From assembly GCF_021341665.1 (NCBI RefSeq), contig NZ_JAJTTH010000009.1, positions 1 to 64,000 on the forward strand: DNA of 64,000 nt. The letters run 5' to 3'. The notes beneath the pieces are model-generated. The model ran no database searches. It was not told where the DNA came from and saw nothing but the letters and a program-made list of their open reading frames with translations. This DNA comes from Pseudomonas sp. Au-Pse12 (GTDB taxonomy: Bacteria > Pseudomonadota > Gammaproteobacteria > Pseudomonadales > Pseudomonadaceae). Position numbers and translations under genes: made by a program. Position 1 is the stretch's first letter, and every line of letters begins with the position of its first letter. This document shows positions 36,673-45,141 of the stretch, piece by piece.

Positions 36673-37124
36673 TTGACGCCGGAGCCATCGCAGCAGGCTC
36701 AGGCCTGGCAGGTTGAGGAATAACCCGATTGATACAGGGTCATGAACAGCTTCCAGGCCACCGCAGACGAAAGCGAGGTCTATTCAGGGCCGCTACTGCA
36801 AAGATATGAAATCAATTCAGAGCGCTGGCCCTTCGATGCCGTTCGCCGCTCTGGAGTGCCGCCTCTGTGGGGCACTGGCGACAGCCCGGAGCATTCACGC
36901 CAGGGCCGATCGTTCAGGTGGGCTGCGCCCTGCAGCCAATAGAAACGACGTTTTTTACAGGTTCTCGTTTAGGCCCGTTCATCCCCGAACGTAGCAAGTG
37001 GCCCGCTGCTGACGTAAGGGGGTGGTGTTTGCGGGTCGATAAAAATGTCAGATTTTAAGTCTCGGCCTGGACCTTTTCCCGCAATGCGCAATCATTACTG
37101 CGTGGAAAACATAAGGAGAGACGC
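36673..37124. other. Intergenic region after the isocyanide operon
   Basis: About 450 bases. A short CAGGC/GCCTG stem lies at 36694-36707 without a T run. A 67-codon open frame starts at 36742 but has no binding site or recognisable sequence. Promoter elements for the DUF4174 gene should lie near its 3' end. I call no gene here. Confidence 0.4.
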
Positions 37125-37661
37125 ATGTTCATTCGGTCATTGACCCTCGCTACTCTGCTCGCTGTTGCCGGCCCCGTCCTGGCTGCCGACAACGATGGAC
37201 CATTGGCTCAGGACCTGGGCAAGTCACGGCCATTGATCGTGATCGCTCCCAGCACTGTGGACCCGACCCTGGTGAGCCTGAAGAAGTCCCTGGATGAGCC
37301 GGCCAACCGTCAAGCCTTCAACGAACGCAACATGGTCCTGTACACGGTGATCAATACCATCGGCCAGCGCGATGGCAAGGACATCGATCCGCAATCCACC
37401 ATGGCCCTGATCCGCAGTCTCAAGCTCGGCGCCGGGGCGCAGACCAAGGTGATCCTGGTGGGCAAGGACGGCGAGAAGAAACTGGAGCATTCCGGGGCCA
37501 TCGAGCTCAAGGAGCTTTTCAGTACGGTCGACCAATTGCCGGCGGCGGAGAAACAGGCCGCGGCTCCAGCCCCGGCCCCCGAACCGGAAGCCAAACCGGC
37601 CAATGCCAAGGCCGGCAAGGCAGCCAAGCCTGCGGCGGCGCCCAAGGCGCTGGACGATTGA
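37125..37661 (+). CDS. DUF4174 family exported protein
   Basis: The 178-residue protein has a signal peptide cleaved near VLAADN. The mature part (about 25-130) contains SRPLIVIAPSTVDPTLVSLKKSL and AQTKVILVGKDGEKKLEHSGAI, which match DUF4174, a small thioredoxin-like-looking family of unknown role. The C-terminal 45 residues are alanine/proline/lysine-rich and probably unstructured. AAGGAG lies six bases before the ATG. It is a single gene; location is periplasmic by the signal peptide. Confidence 0.87.
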   Translation: MFIRSLTLATLLAVAGPVLAADNDGPLAQDLGKSRPLIVIAPSTVDPTLVSLKKSLDEPANRQAFNERNMVLYTVINTIGQRDGKDIDPQSTMALIRSLKLGAGAQTKVILVGKDGEKKLEHSGAIELKELFSTVDQLPAAEKQAAAPAPAPEPEAKPANAKAGKAAKPAAAPKALDD

Positions 37662-37738
37662 CTTGCAGGGGCGGCTAGCCCGGGGCAGGCGCTGAGCCGC
37701 GGCGCTTGCCAACCGGCATCGCCTCGGCCTGGGTGTGA

Positions 37739-38914
37739 TTACAGCACTTCAAGGGCCTGGCGTAGCCCGTCGACGATCATCTCCACTTCCGCGGCATCGA
37801 TCACCAGAGGGGGCAGCAGGCGGATGGTCGTGCCCCGGGTGACATTGATCAGCAGCCCATGATCACGGGCGGCGATCTGCACCAGCTGGCGCGCTGGCTG
37901 CACCAGCTCGATCCCTACCATCAGCCCCAGTCCGCGAACCTCCCGCACCGCCGGATGCCCTGCCAGTTCCTCCCGCAGCCGACGCAGCAGTTGGGCGCCG
38001 CGCTGCTCGGCGTTGGCCAGCAACTGCTGCTCTTCGATGATTTCCAGCACGGTGCAGGCCGCTCGGCAAGCCAGCGGATTGCCGCCGAACGTACTGCCAT
38101 GGCTGCCTGGGGTGAACAGTTCAGCGGCCTTGCCCCGGGCCAGGCAGGCACCGATGGGAATGCCGTTGCCCAGGCCCTTGGCCAGGGTCATCACGTCCGG
38201 CACCACGCCTTCGTGCTGGCAGGCGAACCAGCGCCCGGTGCGGCCGATGCCGGTCTGGATCTCGTCGAGCATCAGCAGCCAGTTGCGCCGCGTGCACAGT
38301 TCGCGCACGGCCTTGAGGTAGCCGGGCGGAGCCAGTTGGATACCGCCTTCGCCCTGGATCGGCTCCATCAGCACGGCGCTGATGCGCGGACCGTGCTCGG
38401 CAACCACCGATTCCAGGGCGGCCAGATCGCCGAACGGCACCTTGAGAAAACCTTCCGGCAATTGGCCATAGCCCAGGCGCACCGCCGGGCCATCACTGGC
38501 GGAGAGGGTGGCCAGGGTACGGCCGTGGAAAGCGTTGTGCATGACCACCACCAGGGGCTGTTCGATGCCCTTGTGCCAGGCGTGCAGGCGCGCCAGCTTG
38601 AGCGCGGTTTCATTGGCCTCGGCCCCGGAATTATTGAAGAACGCCCGCTCCATGCCGCTCAGGCGGGTCAGCTTGGCGGCCAGTTGCTGCTGCCAGTGGA
38701 TGTCATAGAGGTTGGAGCTGTGCAGCAGCAGGCCGGCCTGTTCGCTGATGGCGCTGACCAGCCGCGGATGAGAGTGGCCGATGCCGGTCACCGCGACCCC
38801 GGCGATGGCGTCCAGGTATTCGCGCCCGGTCTGGTCCCAGAGGCGGCTGCCCAGGCCTTTGCAGAAGCTCAGGGCGAGGGGCTGGTAAGTGCTCATCAGG
38901 CAGGCGGCGGTCAT
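37739..38914 (-). CDS. Class III PLP aminotransferase (acetylornithine/succinylornithine type)
   Basis: The protein of about 391 residues has the class III aminotransferase pattern: NNSGAEANETALKLAR, HGRTLATLSASD, LMLDEIQTGIGRTG and the PLP-lysine segment TLAKGLGNGIPIGA. The family transfers an amino group from acetylornithine or related omega-amines to 2-oxoglutarate (ArgD/AstC). No arginine-pathway genes lie beside it, so its exact substrate is open. I favour the ATG at 38914, which has GGAG nine bases upstream; an ATG at 38929 is in frame. It lies divergent from a LysR-type regulator, which probably controls it. Confidence 0.9.
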   Translation of the reverse strand: MTAACLMSTYQPLALSFCKGLGSRLWDQTGREYLDAIAGVAVTGIGHSHPRLVSAISEQAGLLLHSSNLYDIHWQQQLAAKLTRLSGMERAFFNNSGAEANETALKLARLHAWHKGIEQPLVVVMHNAFHGRTLATLSASDGPAVRLGYGQLPEGFLKVPFGDLAALESVVAEHGPRISAVLMEPIQGEGGIQLAPPGYLKAVRELCTRRNWLLMLDEIQTGIGRTGRWFACQHEGVVPDVMTLAKGLGNGIPIGACLARGKAAELFTPGSHGSTFGGNPLACRAACTVLEIIEEQQLLANAEQRGAQLLRRLREELAGHPAVREVRGLGLMVGIELVQPARQLVQIAARDHGLLINVTRGTTIRLLPPLVIDAAEVEMIVDGLRQALEVL

Positions 38915-39016
38915 GGCGGGCGACTCCATCTCAGTGGGTTGTGCTGCCAGTATCGTTAGCCATTCAGGCTAGATAAACTCGCCATTTCTTTAATCATCTT
39001 GAAGTCAGGGTTGATA

Positions 39017-39964
39017 ATGGATCTGTTCCAGGCGATGTCGGTGTACGTCAAGGTGGTGGAGGCGGGGAACATGACCGCCGCCGCCCGGGAATGCGGGATG
39101 TCCACCACCATGGTGGGCAACCACCTGCGGGCCCTGGAGCAGCGCCTGGGGGTGCGCCTGCTCAATCGCACGACGCGACGCCAGCGCCTCACCGACTTCG
39201 GCAGCGACTACTACCAGCGCTGCCTGGCGGTGCTGGGGCTGGTGGCGGATTCCGAGCGCCTGGCGGAACAGGTCCAGGGCGAACCCACCGGCACCTTGCG
39301 CATCACCGCGCCATTGACCTTCGGCACCGAGCGCCTGGCGCCGGCCCTGAGCGAGTTCCAGCAGCGCTGTCCGCAGGTCAAGGTGGAACTGACGCTGGCC
39401 AACCAGCGCTTCGACTTGACCGACGGCACCTTCGATGTGGCCGTGCGCCTGGGCAATCTGGACACCTCATCGCTGATTGCCCGGCGTCTGCAGGATTACA
39501 CCCTGACCATCTGCGCCGCGCCGGAGTACCTGGAGCGCTGTGGCACCCCGCAGGTGCCGGAAGACCTGCGGCGGCACAACTGCCTGGCGTTCGCCTACCC
39601 GGCCGGTGACGAATGGAGCTCCACCGCCACCCAGTGGCCGTTGCGTGGGCCCGAGGGCGATGTGCTGGTTCCGGTGTCCGGCTCGCTGCTGACCAACACC
39701 TCGTCCGGCCTGCACCGCGCGGCTCGCGGCGGCCTGGGGCTGGTGATGATGCCCGATGCGCTGGTGGAAGAGGACCTGCAGCAGGGCCGGCTGGTGCCGG
39801 TGCTGCAGGACTATCAGTTGCCGTTTCGGACCATGCACCTGCTGTATGCCCAGGACCGCTACCGGTTGCCCAAGCTGCGCAGCTTCGTCGACTTTGCCCT
39901 GGAGAAGTGGGGGCGTCAGGCCGATTCGGCGGCCAGCAGCATCATCGCCGCCGACAGGGTGTGA
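39017..39964 (+). CDS. LysR family transcriptional regulator
   Basis: The 315-residue protein has the N-terminal winged helix-turn-helix (AGNMTAAARECGMSTTMVGNHLRALEQRLGVRLLNRTTR) and the substrate-binding domain beginning GTLRITAPLTFGTERLAP. Length is normal for the family. AGGG lies six bases before the ATG at 39017; an in-frame TTG at 38999 is possible. It is divergent from the aminotransferase gene, so it likely controls that gene. Its 3' end overlaps the end of the convergent Nudix gene by 49 bases. Confidence 0.92.
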   Translation: MDLFQAMSVYVKVVEAGNMTAAARECGMSTTMVGNHLRALEQRLGVRLLNRTTRRQRLTDFGSDYYQRCLAVLGLVADSERLAEQVQGEPTGTLRITAPLTFGTERLAPALSEFQQRCPQVKVELTLANQRFDLTDGTFDVAVRLGNLDTSSLIARRLQDYTLTICAAPEYLERCGTPQVPEDLRRHNCLAFAYPAGDEWSSTATQWPLRGPEGDVLVPVSGSLLTNTSSGLHRAARGGLGLVMMPDALVEEDLQQGRLVPVLQDYQLPFRTMHLLYAQDRYRLPKLRSFVDFALEKWGRQADSAASSIIAADRV

Positions 39965-40422
39965 GCGTCGGTGATCTGGCCGGCGGCGATCATGGCCAAC
40001 AGCTCCTGGCGGCTGACCCACAGCACATGGTCCACCTCGCCGTCGGTGGCTGCGCTCTGCTGCTCGGTGACCTGCACCTGACACACCGCCACCGCGCTGG
40101 CGATCAGTGAGGTATTGCTGTGCAGCAAGCCCAGCTGGCGCACGGACGAAGCCTGCCGGCCGGTTTCTTCCAGCAGCTCCCGGACCGCGGCGTCACAGGC
40201 GCTTTCCCCGGCATCGATGGCGCCCCGGGGAAACTCGATGGACTGGCCGCCGATGGCCCGGCGCTTGAGCTCGACCAGCATCAGCCGGCCATCGGCCAGG
40301 GTCGGCACGGCCACCACGCCGTTCACCGCCTGGGCTTCCTTGATGATGAAGTAGCCGTTTTCACGGACCACCTTGAAGTAGGGGGTTTCCAGCAGGCATT
40401 GGTTGTCGGTGGCGGAACTCAT
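39916..40422 (-). CDS. Nudix hydrolase (ADP-ribose pyrophosphatase-like)
   Basis: The 168-residue protein has an intact Nudix box: G-x5-E-x7-REL-x-EE-x-G in GAIDAGESACDAAVRELLEE followed by TG. The preceding segment LVELKRRAIGGQSIEFPRG is that of the ADP-sugar pyrophosphatase subgroup. It probably hydrolyses ADP-ribose or NADH-related compounds. It is the last gene of the nadD-nrtR unit (seven bases after nrtR), which fits a role in NAD turnover. Confidence 0.92.
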   Translation of the reverse strand: MSSATDNQCLLETPYFKVVRENGYFIIKEAQAVNGVVAVPTLADGRLMLVELKRRAIGGQSIEFPRGAIDAGESACDAAVRELLEETGRQASSVRQLGLLHSNTSLIASAVAVCQVQVTEQQSAATDGEVDHVLWVSRQELLAMIAAGQITDAHTLSAAMMLLAAESA

Positions 40423-40429
40423 CGGGGCA

Positions 40430-41137
40430 TTACTCCAGGAAACAACGATCGAACAAATACAGCTCGGCGGGCTTGAGCTGTTCCACGGTGGCCTGGGGCC
40501 GGCCGCCGTCGCCGCTCTTCTTGCGCCCGGTGTCGCGCAGGTGGCCGGCCTCGCTCATCTTCAGCAGGCGCTGGCGGATGCTGGTCTTGAGCACCGGGCG
40601 TTGCAGCACCAGGGAGAAGACGCTCACCGCCTCGGGGGCGCTGAACTCGTTGCCGAGAAACATCAGCGGCAGGCTGCTGTACAGGGATTTGGAAAACAGC
40701 CGCTCGTGCACCTGAGCCACCAGGCTGTTGTGGTCGAAGGGCAGCTTGAAGGCGCCGCTGGCGACCTTGTCGAGGGCAAAGAAGCCCTGTTGCGCGCCGG
40801 GCTGTACCGGCTCGCTGACGATTCCCAGGTAGAAGGTCGAGGACGACCAGCAGCGCGGGTCGCGAAAGGCGTCGCCCACGGTGCCCACCTGTTCCAGCCA
40901 GGCCAGGGGCATGTCGACCTTGTTCGAGCGGCGCAGGCGTTCCACCGCGTCGTTCAGGCTACGGTCCTCGACATCGCCGTTGACCACGATACCCGGCAGC
41001 GCCCAGTGCCCGGCAAAGGGTTCGGCGTCGCGTTGATGGAGGAGGATCTCCAGTTCGCCGTGTTCGCGGTTGTAGCGCAGCAGGCACAGGTCGATGGTGT
41101 GCAGGTAGGCGCTGGGGAGGGTGCTGCGGTCGTGCAT
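40430..41137 (-). CDS. nrtR: NrtR, Nudix-related regulator of NAD metabolism
   Basis: The 235-residue protein has an N-terminal Nudix-like fold with a degenerate catalytic box (NGDVEDRSLNDAVERLRRS lacks the REx2EE core), and a C-terminal winged-helix part containing LVLQRPVLKTSIRQRLLKMSEAGHL. This is the NrtR layout, in which ADP-ribose or related molecules bind the N-terminal domain. It lies one base from the nadD-like gene. Two palindromes in the region between the divergent arms (41701-41717, 41818-41838) are its likely sites. Confidence 0.92.
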   Translation of the reverse strand: MHDRSTLPSAYLHTIDLCLLRYNREHGELEILLHQRDAEPFAGHWALPGIVVNGDVEDRSLNDAVERLRRSNKVDMPLAWLEQVGTVGDAFRDPRCWSSSTFYLGIVSEPVQPGAQQGFFALDKVASGAFKLPFDHNSLVAQVHERLFSKSLYSSLPLMFLGNEFSAPEAVSVFSLVLQRPVLKTSIRQRLLKMSEAGHLRDTGRKKSGDGGRPQATVEQLKPAELYLFDRCFLE

Positions 41138-41138
41138 A

Positions 41139-41684
41139 TCAACTTCCGTGGACGGCGTAGAGGCCGTAGTTTAGCGGATTCATGCCCGGTGCCAGCCACT
41201 GCTTGGGTGGTGTTTCGCCTCGGGCCAGGCATTGGCGCAACACACTGCTGCGCACCCCGGGCTGTTCCTCGATGCAGAGGATGGAAAAGCGTTGCAGCAA
41301 TTCTTCGCCGCGATGGAACCTGGGCAACTGCCGCGCCACGTCTTCACCCACCACCAGGGCAATGCGCTTGCCGTCCAGGGCCAGGTCGTCGGCCAGGCGT
41401 TGCAGCAGGGTGAAGCTATACACCGGCCGCGGATCGGCCAGGGCCAGCTGGCGCTCCAGGCGGCTGACCGCCAGCTCGGCGTGACACTCGGGTTGCAGGT
41501 GCGCGGTGATCGCTTGTAACCAGCTGGCCCGTTGTTCGAAATCAGCCATGCGCTTGCCATCCGGGTGACGGAAGCTGGGCACCACAAGGACCCGGCGCGC
41601 GTGGCGCGCGGCTTCGAGCATCACCTGGGCGTGTCCGGCGTGGGGCGGGTTGAAGGCGCCGCCATAGAGGGCCAGTTCAAACAT
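41139..41684 (-). CDS. nadD: Nicotinate-nucleotide adenylyltransferase-like protein (second NadD)
   Basis: The 181-residue protein has the nucleotidyl transferase motif GGAFNPPHAGH near its N-terminus and a C-terminal RSSVLR segment in the place of the ISSTxxR motif. NadD makes deamido-NAD from nicotinate mononucleotide. Its place in this cluster and its sequence suggest the second NadD that some pseudomonads carry beside the main one; the loss of the normal ISS-T motif may change its nucleotide choice. It is transcribed away from pncA across the shared operator region. Confidence 0.85.
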   Translation of the reverse strand: MFELALYGGAFNPPHAGHAQVMLEAARHARRVLVVPSFRHPDGKRMADFEQRASWLQAITAHLQPECHAELAVSRLERQLALADPRPVYSFTLLQRLADDLALDGKRIALVVGEDVARQLPRFHRGEELLQRFSILCIEEQPGVRSSVLRQCLARGETPPKQWLAPGMNPLNYGLYAVHGS

Positions 41685-41700
41685 CTGTTTATTCTCATTT

Positions 41701-41717
41701 GGTACATGACGTGTACC
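41701..41717. promoter_or_regulatory. Candidate NrtR operator (nadD side)
   Basis: GGTACATGACGTGTACC is a palindrome with six-base arms (GGTACA/TGTACC), ending 17 bases upstream of the nadD start codon. It shares the GTACATGAC core with the site at 41818-41838, which strongly suggests one regulator binds both. Confidence 0.7.
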
Positions 41718-41817
41718 TTAACATCGCTTTTACCTGCGGGAAATCTTCTTTTCCAACTGTATTTCTATGAAAGGTTAATGCGGTTTATGAAAATAAACTG
41801 CGCAGGGGGTTGTCATG

Positions 41818-41838
41818 AAAGTACATGACATGTACTTT
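41818..41838. promoter_or_regulatory. Candidate NrtR operator (pncA side)
   Basis: AAAGTACAT-GAC-ATGTACTTT is a palindrome with perfect nine-base arms and a three-base spacer. It starts 48 bases upstream of the pncA start codon. It shares its core with the site at 41701-41717. Confidence 0.75.
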
Positions 41839-41865
41839 GTGCTCCATGCAGAGGAGAGACCCAGC

Positions 41866-42513
41866 ATGAACAGCCAAACGATGAAGACCGCTTCCTTCGA
41901 TGTCGATGCGCAAAAGAGCTTCACCCCGCTGTGCCCGGACGAGTTGCCCGTGGCTGAAGGCGACCGCATTGGTGGCGAACTGAATTTCATGGCGACCCTG
42001 GCCAGCCTGCGCATTGGCAGCAAGGACGCCCACAGTCCCCGGGCACCCTGGGTGGTGGCCGGACATGAACAGATGCTTCAGCCCACCGGCCTGGAGCACG
42101 CCGACCTGACCTGGGTCAGCCACTGCGTACCGGGCACCGCAGGCTTCACCCTGCTGGATGAGTTGCCCACGCCCTATGACTACGACTACTTCGTGTGGAA
42201 GGGCGTGGAGCCGGACCTGCATCCCTACGGCGCTTGCTACCACGACCTGCACGGCAAGCTGTCCACCGGGGTCATCGAGTACCTCAACAGCCAGGGCGTG
42301 CAACAGGTCATCGTCGGCGGCCTGGCCCTGGATTTCTGCGTCAAGACCACCGCGCTGCAGCTGGCCGCCGCTGGCTTCAGGGTGATCATCCACCTGCCGG
42401 CCTGTCGCGCCATCAGCGCCGAGGGTGCTGCCCAGGCGATCGACGACATGCAACGAGCGGGCATCGCGGTTGCCGCGACCCGCGAAGAAACCGCCAGACT
42501 GGCCAAGGCTTGA
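41866..42513 (+). CDS. pncA: Nicotinamidase PncA
   Basis: The 215-residue protein has the isochorismatase-fold nicotinamidase pattern: the Asp in FDVDAQKSF, a Lys in FVWKG and the catalytic Cys in LDFCVKTTAL form the expected triad. The enzyme releases nicotinate and ammonia from nicotinamide, feeding the salvage route. GAGGAGA lies about ten bases before the ATG at 41866, which I choose over an upstream ATG at 41815 that falls within the palindrome. pncA, pncB and nadE follow in one operon under the NrtR site. Confidence 0.94.
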   Translation: MNSQTMKTASFDVDAQKSFTPLCPDELPVAEGDRIGGELNFMATLASLRIGSKDAHSPRAPWVVAGHEQMLQPTGLEHADLTWVSHCVPGTAGFTLLDELPTPYDYDYFVWKGVEPDLHPYGACYHDLHGKLSTGVIEYLNSQGVQQVIVGGLALDFCVKTTALQLAAAGFRVIIHLPACRAISAEGAAQAIDDMQRAGIAVAATREETARLAKA

Positions 42514-42522
42514 GGAGTCATC

Positions 42523-43752
42523 ATGGAAAGTGCATTCGACCGTAACAACGGCGTGATTCAGAGCCTGCTGGACACCGACTACTACACCTTCACCATGATG
42601 CAGGCGGTGCTGCACCAGCACCCCAATGTCGACGTGGAATACCAGTTCATCGTGCGCTCCAAAGAGTCCCTGGTGCACCTGATCCCCGAGATCCGCCAGG
42701 AGCTGGAAAAGCTCGCCGGCCTGCAGATGCGTGAAGGCGAACAGCGCTTTCTGTTCAACAAGCGCTTTCGTGAATACCTGACCCCGGACTTCGAGCAGTT
42801 TCTCGGCCTGTTCCGCTTCAACCTGCGCTACATCCACGTGGCCGCCGTCGATGGCCAACTGAGCATCCGCGTCCGTGGTCCGATGCTGCACTGCATCATG
42901 TTCGAACAGCCGGTACTGGCCATGGTCAGCGAGCTGCGCAACCGCGACAAGTACCCGGAAGTGGAGCTTGAGGACGTCACCCGCCGGCTCTACCAGAAGT
43001 TCGAATGGCTGGAGAAAAACGCCAGCCGCGATGAACTTGCCGAGTTCCGCGTCTCGGATTTCTCCACCCGCCGGCGCCTGTCGTTCAAGGCCCAGCGCGA
43101 AGTGGTGAAGATCATGCGCAGCGATTTCCCCGGGGTGTTCGTCGGCACCAGCAATGCCCACCTGGCCTATGAGTTCGACCTGCCGCTGATCGGCACCATG
43201 GCCCACCAGTGGCTGATGGTGCACCAGCAACTGGGACGGCTGCGGGAGAGCCAGAACGCGGCCCTGGAAAACTGGGTGCACGAGTACCGCGGGCGCCTTG
43301 GCATTGCCTTGACCGACTGCATCAGCACCGACTTTTTCCTCAAGGATTTCGACCTGTACTTCGCCAAGCTTTACGACGGCCTGCGCCAGGATTCCGGGGA
43401 CCCGCTGCTCTGGGCCGACCAGGTCCTGGCCCGCTACCGCGAATTGGGCATCGACCCACGGACCAAGGACCTGATGTTCTCCGATGGCCTGAACTTCGAG
43501 AAATGCCTGCCGATCCTGCGTCACGTGCACGGCCAGGCCAGGTTCGGTTTTGGCATGGGTACCAGCCTGGCCTGTGACGTCGAAGGCGTCGAGCCGCTGA
43601 GCATCGTGATGAAGCTGGTGCGGGTGCATGGTGAACCGGTGGTGAAGTTCTCCGACGACCCGATCAAGAACGTCTGCGAAGACCCGTCGTTCCTGCGCTA
43701 CGCCGCCCAGGTGTTCAGCGTCGATCTTGCCCACTCGCCCCTGGAGGCCTGA
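42523..43752 (+). CDS. pncB: Nicotinate phosphoribosyltransferase PncB
   Basis: The 409-residue protein has the family segments LLDTDYYTFTMMQ, FVGTSNAHLAYEFDLPLIGTMAHQW and KLVRVHGEPVVKFSDDP. The enzyme joins nicotinate to PRPP, giving nicotinate mononucleotide. Length is that of the bacterial PncB. It starts nine bases after the pncA stop and stops one base before the nadE start, so the three genes are a tight operon. Confidence 0.95.
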   Translation: MESAFDRNNGVIQSLLDTDYYTFTMMQAVLHQHPNVDVEYQFIVRSKESLVHLIPEIRQELEKLAGLQMREGEQRFLFNKRFREYLTPDFEQFLGLFRFNLRYIHVAAVDGQLSIRVRGPMLHCIMFEQPVLAMVSELRNRDKYPEVELEDVTRRLYQKFEWLEKNASRDELAEFRVSDFSTRRRLSFKAQREVVKIMRSDFPGVFVGTSNAHLAYEFDLPLIGTMAHQWLMVHQQLGRLRESQNAALENWVHEYRGRLGIALTDCISTDFFLKDFDLYFAKLYDGLRQDSGDPLLWADQVLARYRELGIDPRTKDLMFSDGLNFEKCLPILRHVHGQARFGFGMGTSLACDVEGVEPLSIVMKLVRVHGEPVVKFSDDPIKNVCEDPSFLRYAAQVFSVDLAHSPLEA

Positions 43753-43753
43753 C

Positions 43754-44581
43754 ATGAGCAACCCAACCCAAGAACGTATCGCCCGGGAACTGGGCATCGA
43801 CCGGCAACTGGTGCGCGGTGGCGAGGCCGCCGAGATCGCCCGACGCGTGGCCTTTATCCAGCAGGTGCTGCGCGAGTCCGGGTGCAGCAGCCTGGTGCTG
43901 GGCATCAGCGGCGGAGTGGACTCCCTGACCGCCGGCCGCCTGTGCCAGCTGGCGGTGGAGCAACTGCGCGGGGCAGGGCAGGAGGCCCGTTTCATCGCCA
44001 TGCGCCTGCCCTACAAGAACCAGGCGGACGAAGGCGATGCCCAGGCGTCCCTGGACTTCATTGGCGCGGACGCGGTGAGCACCTGCAACATTGCCGACAG
44101 CGTCGACGGCCTGATGAGCCAGGTGCGGATCGACGGCCTGCAGCCTTCGCCGGCTCTCACGGATTTTGCCAAGGGCAACGTCAAGGCCCGGGCGCGGATG
44201 ATCGCGCAGTACGCCGTGGCCAACTTCAGCAACGGCCTGGTGGTGGGCACCGACCACGGTGCCGAGGCCCTGATGGGTTTTTTCACCAAGTACGGCGACG
44301 GCGCCTGCGACCTGGCCCCGCTGTCGGGCCTGACCAAGACCCAGGTGCGGCTGCTGGCCGATGCCCTCGGCGCTCCAGGCCATCTGGTGCACAAGGCGCC
44401 CACCGCGGATCTGGAGGAACTGGCCCCGGGTAAGCTGGACGAAACGGCTTACGGTTGCCGCTACGAAGAAATCGATGCCTACCTGATGGGCCAACCGGTG
44501 CCCGATAGCGTGCGACAACTGATTGAAAGCGCCTACCGGCGCACCGCTCACAAACGTGCCTTGCCACGCATTCCCGCCTGA
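43754..44581 (+). CDS. nadE: Ammonia-dependent NAD synthetase NadE
   Basis: The 275-residue protein has the PP-loop GISGGVDS, GTDHGAEALMGFFTKYGDG and KAPTADLEEL. The absence of an N-terminal glutaminase domain shows it uses ammonia, not glutamine. It amidates deamido-NAD to NAD with ATP. The ATG at 43754 has GGAGG six bases upstream, inside the pncB end. It is the last gene of the pncA-pncB-nadE operon. Confidence 0.95.
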   Translation: MSNPTQERIARELGIDRQLVRGGEAAEIARRVAFIQQVLRESGCSSLVLGISGGVDSLTAGRLCQLAVEQLRGAGQEARFIAMRLPYKNQADEGDAQASLDFIGADAVSTCNIADSVDGLMSQVRIDGLQPSPALTDFAKGNVKARARMIAQYAVANFSNGLVVGTDHGAEALMGFFTKYGDGACDLAPLSGLTKTQVRLLADALGAPGHLVHKAPTADLEELAPGKLDETAYGCRYEEIDAYLMGQPVPDSVRQLIESAYRRTAHKRALPRIPA

Positions 44582-44589
44582 GCCGACGC

Positions 44590-44653
44590 CTTCGCCGGCA
44601 AGCCGGCTCCTACTCCATCACCCCCGGCCCGTAGGAACTGGCTTGCCAGCGAA
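44590..44653. repeat. REP pair after nadE
   Basis: TTCGCCGGCAAGCCGGCTCC (near 44591) is followed by an inverted, slightly diverged copy near 44631-44653 (GTAGGAACTGGCTTGCCAGC). The sequence class is REP, often found at the 3' ends of operons in pseudomonads. Confidence 0.7.
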
Positions 44654-44686
44654 CAACCGCGCCTGCCAAGCGCGGCCACCCGCCCA

Positions 44687-45141
44687 TCAATCCGGCCATT
44701 TCCTCAAGCTCGCTCGGCATTCTTCAATCAGCTCGGGCATGTGCTCGCGCACATCCTGCCAACCCAGCATGCCCAGCAACTCGCGCGCTTCCTGGCGCAG
44801 GGGCAGCCATTGCGGGTGTTTGAAGCCGTTGTCCTCCAGCGTTACCCCGTAGGCCTCTCGGCACAGCGCTTCACAGCCGCTCAACGCGGGTGCAGAGTGG
44901 GCGCCAGGTACGCCGGAAAGTGCTTCACGAAGCCCTCGAGATAATCCAGGTGGTTGGACCACAGGACACACTCGGCGCAGCAGCCGACCTCCGTGCGCTG
45001 GCGCTCGGCCTCCGAGGCCAGGAACTCCAGGGCCGGGCCCAGCTCTCCCAGCAGGATGATCTTTCGGTACTCGTCCTGGCCGTACCAGGTCCAGACATTC
45101 GAGGCGAGGGGGGCGCCGCAGTGGGACGATGCTTCACTCAT
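44687..45141 (-). pseudogene. Probable frameshifted hypothetical gene
   Basis: A minus-strand frame from 45141 codes 86 residues ending in FVKHFPAYLAPTLHPR, then stops at 44881. A second frame, read from the same region to a stop at 44687, continues naturally with ALSGCEALCREAYGVTLEDN and ends in EECRASLRKWPD. One missing base near 44885-44890 (in CACCCGCG) would join them into about 150 residues. Both halves have coding-like composition and charge pattern. The first ATG overlaps the GFA gene stop by eight bases, so the two are coupled. It is either a real mutation or a sequencing error. Function is unknown. Confidence 0.6.

Noticed and set aside
36742..36942. Possible 66-residue gene after the isocyanide operon
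   Set aside because: No ribosome binding site, no recognisable pattern, and overlapping frames of equal length exist in other phases.
41685..41865. A riboswitch controlling the NAD genes
   Set aside because: The region is short and its only clear structure is the two palindromes, which fit a protein operator better. No conserved riboswitch core was recognised.
41785..44001. Long open frame of about 740 codons on the minus strand
   Set aside because: It lies antisense to pncA, pncB and the start of nadE, whose motifs are clear. Its composition (histidine, glutamine and glycine-rich) is typical of a shadow frame in GC-rich DNA.
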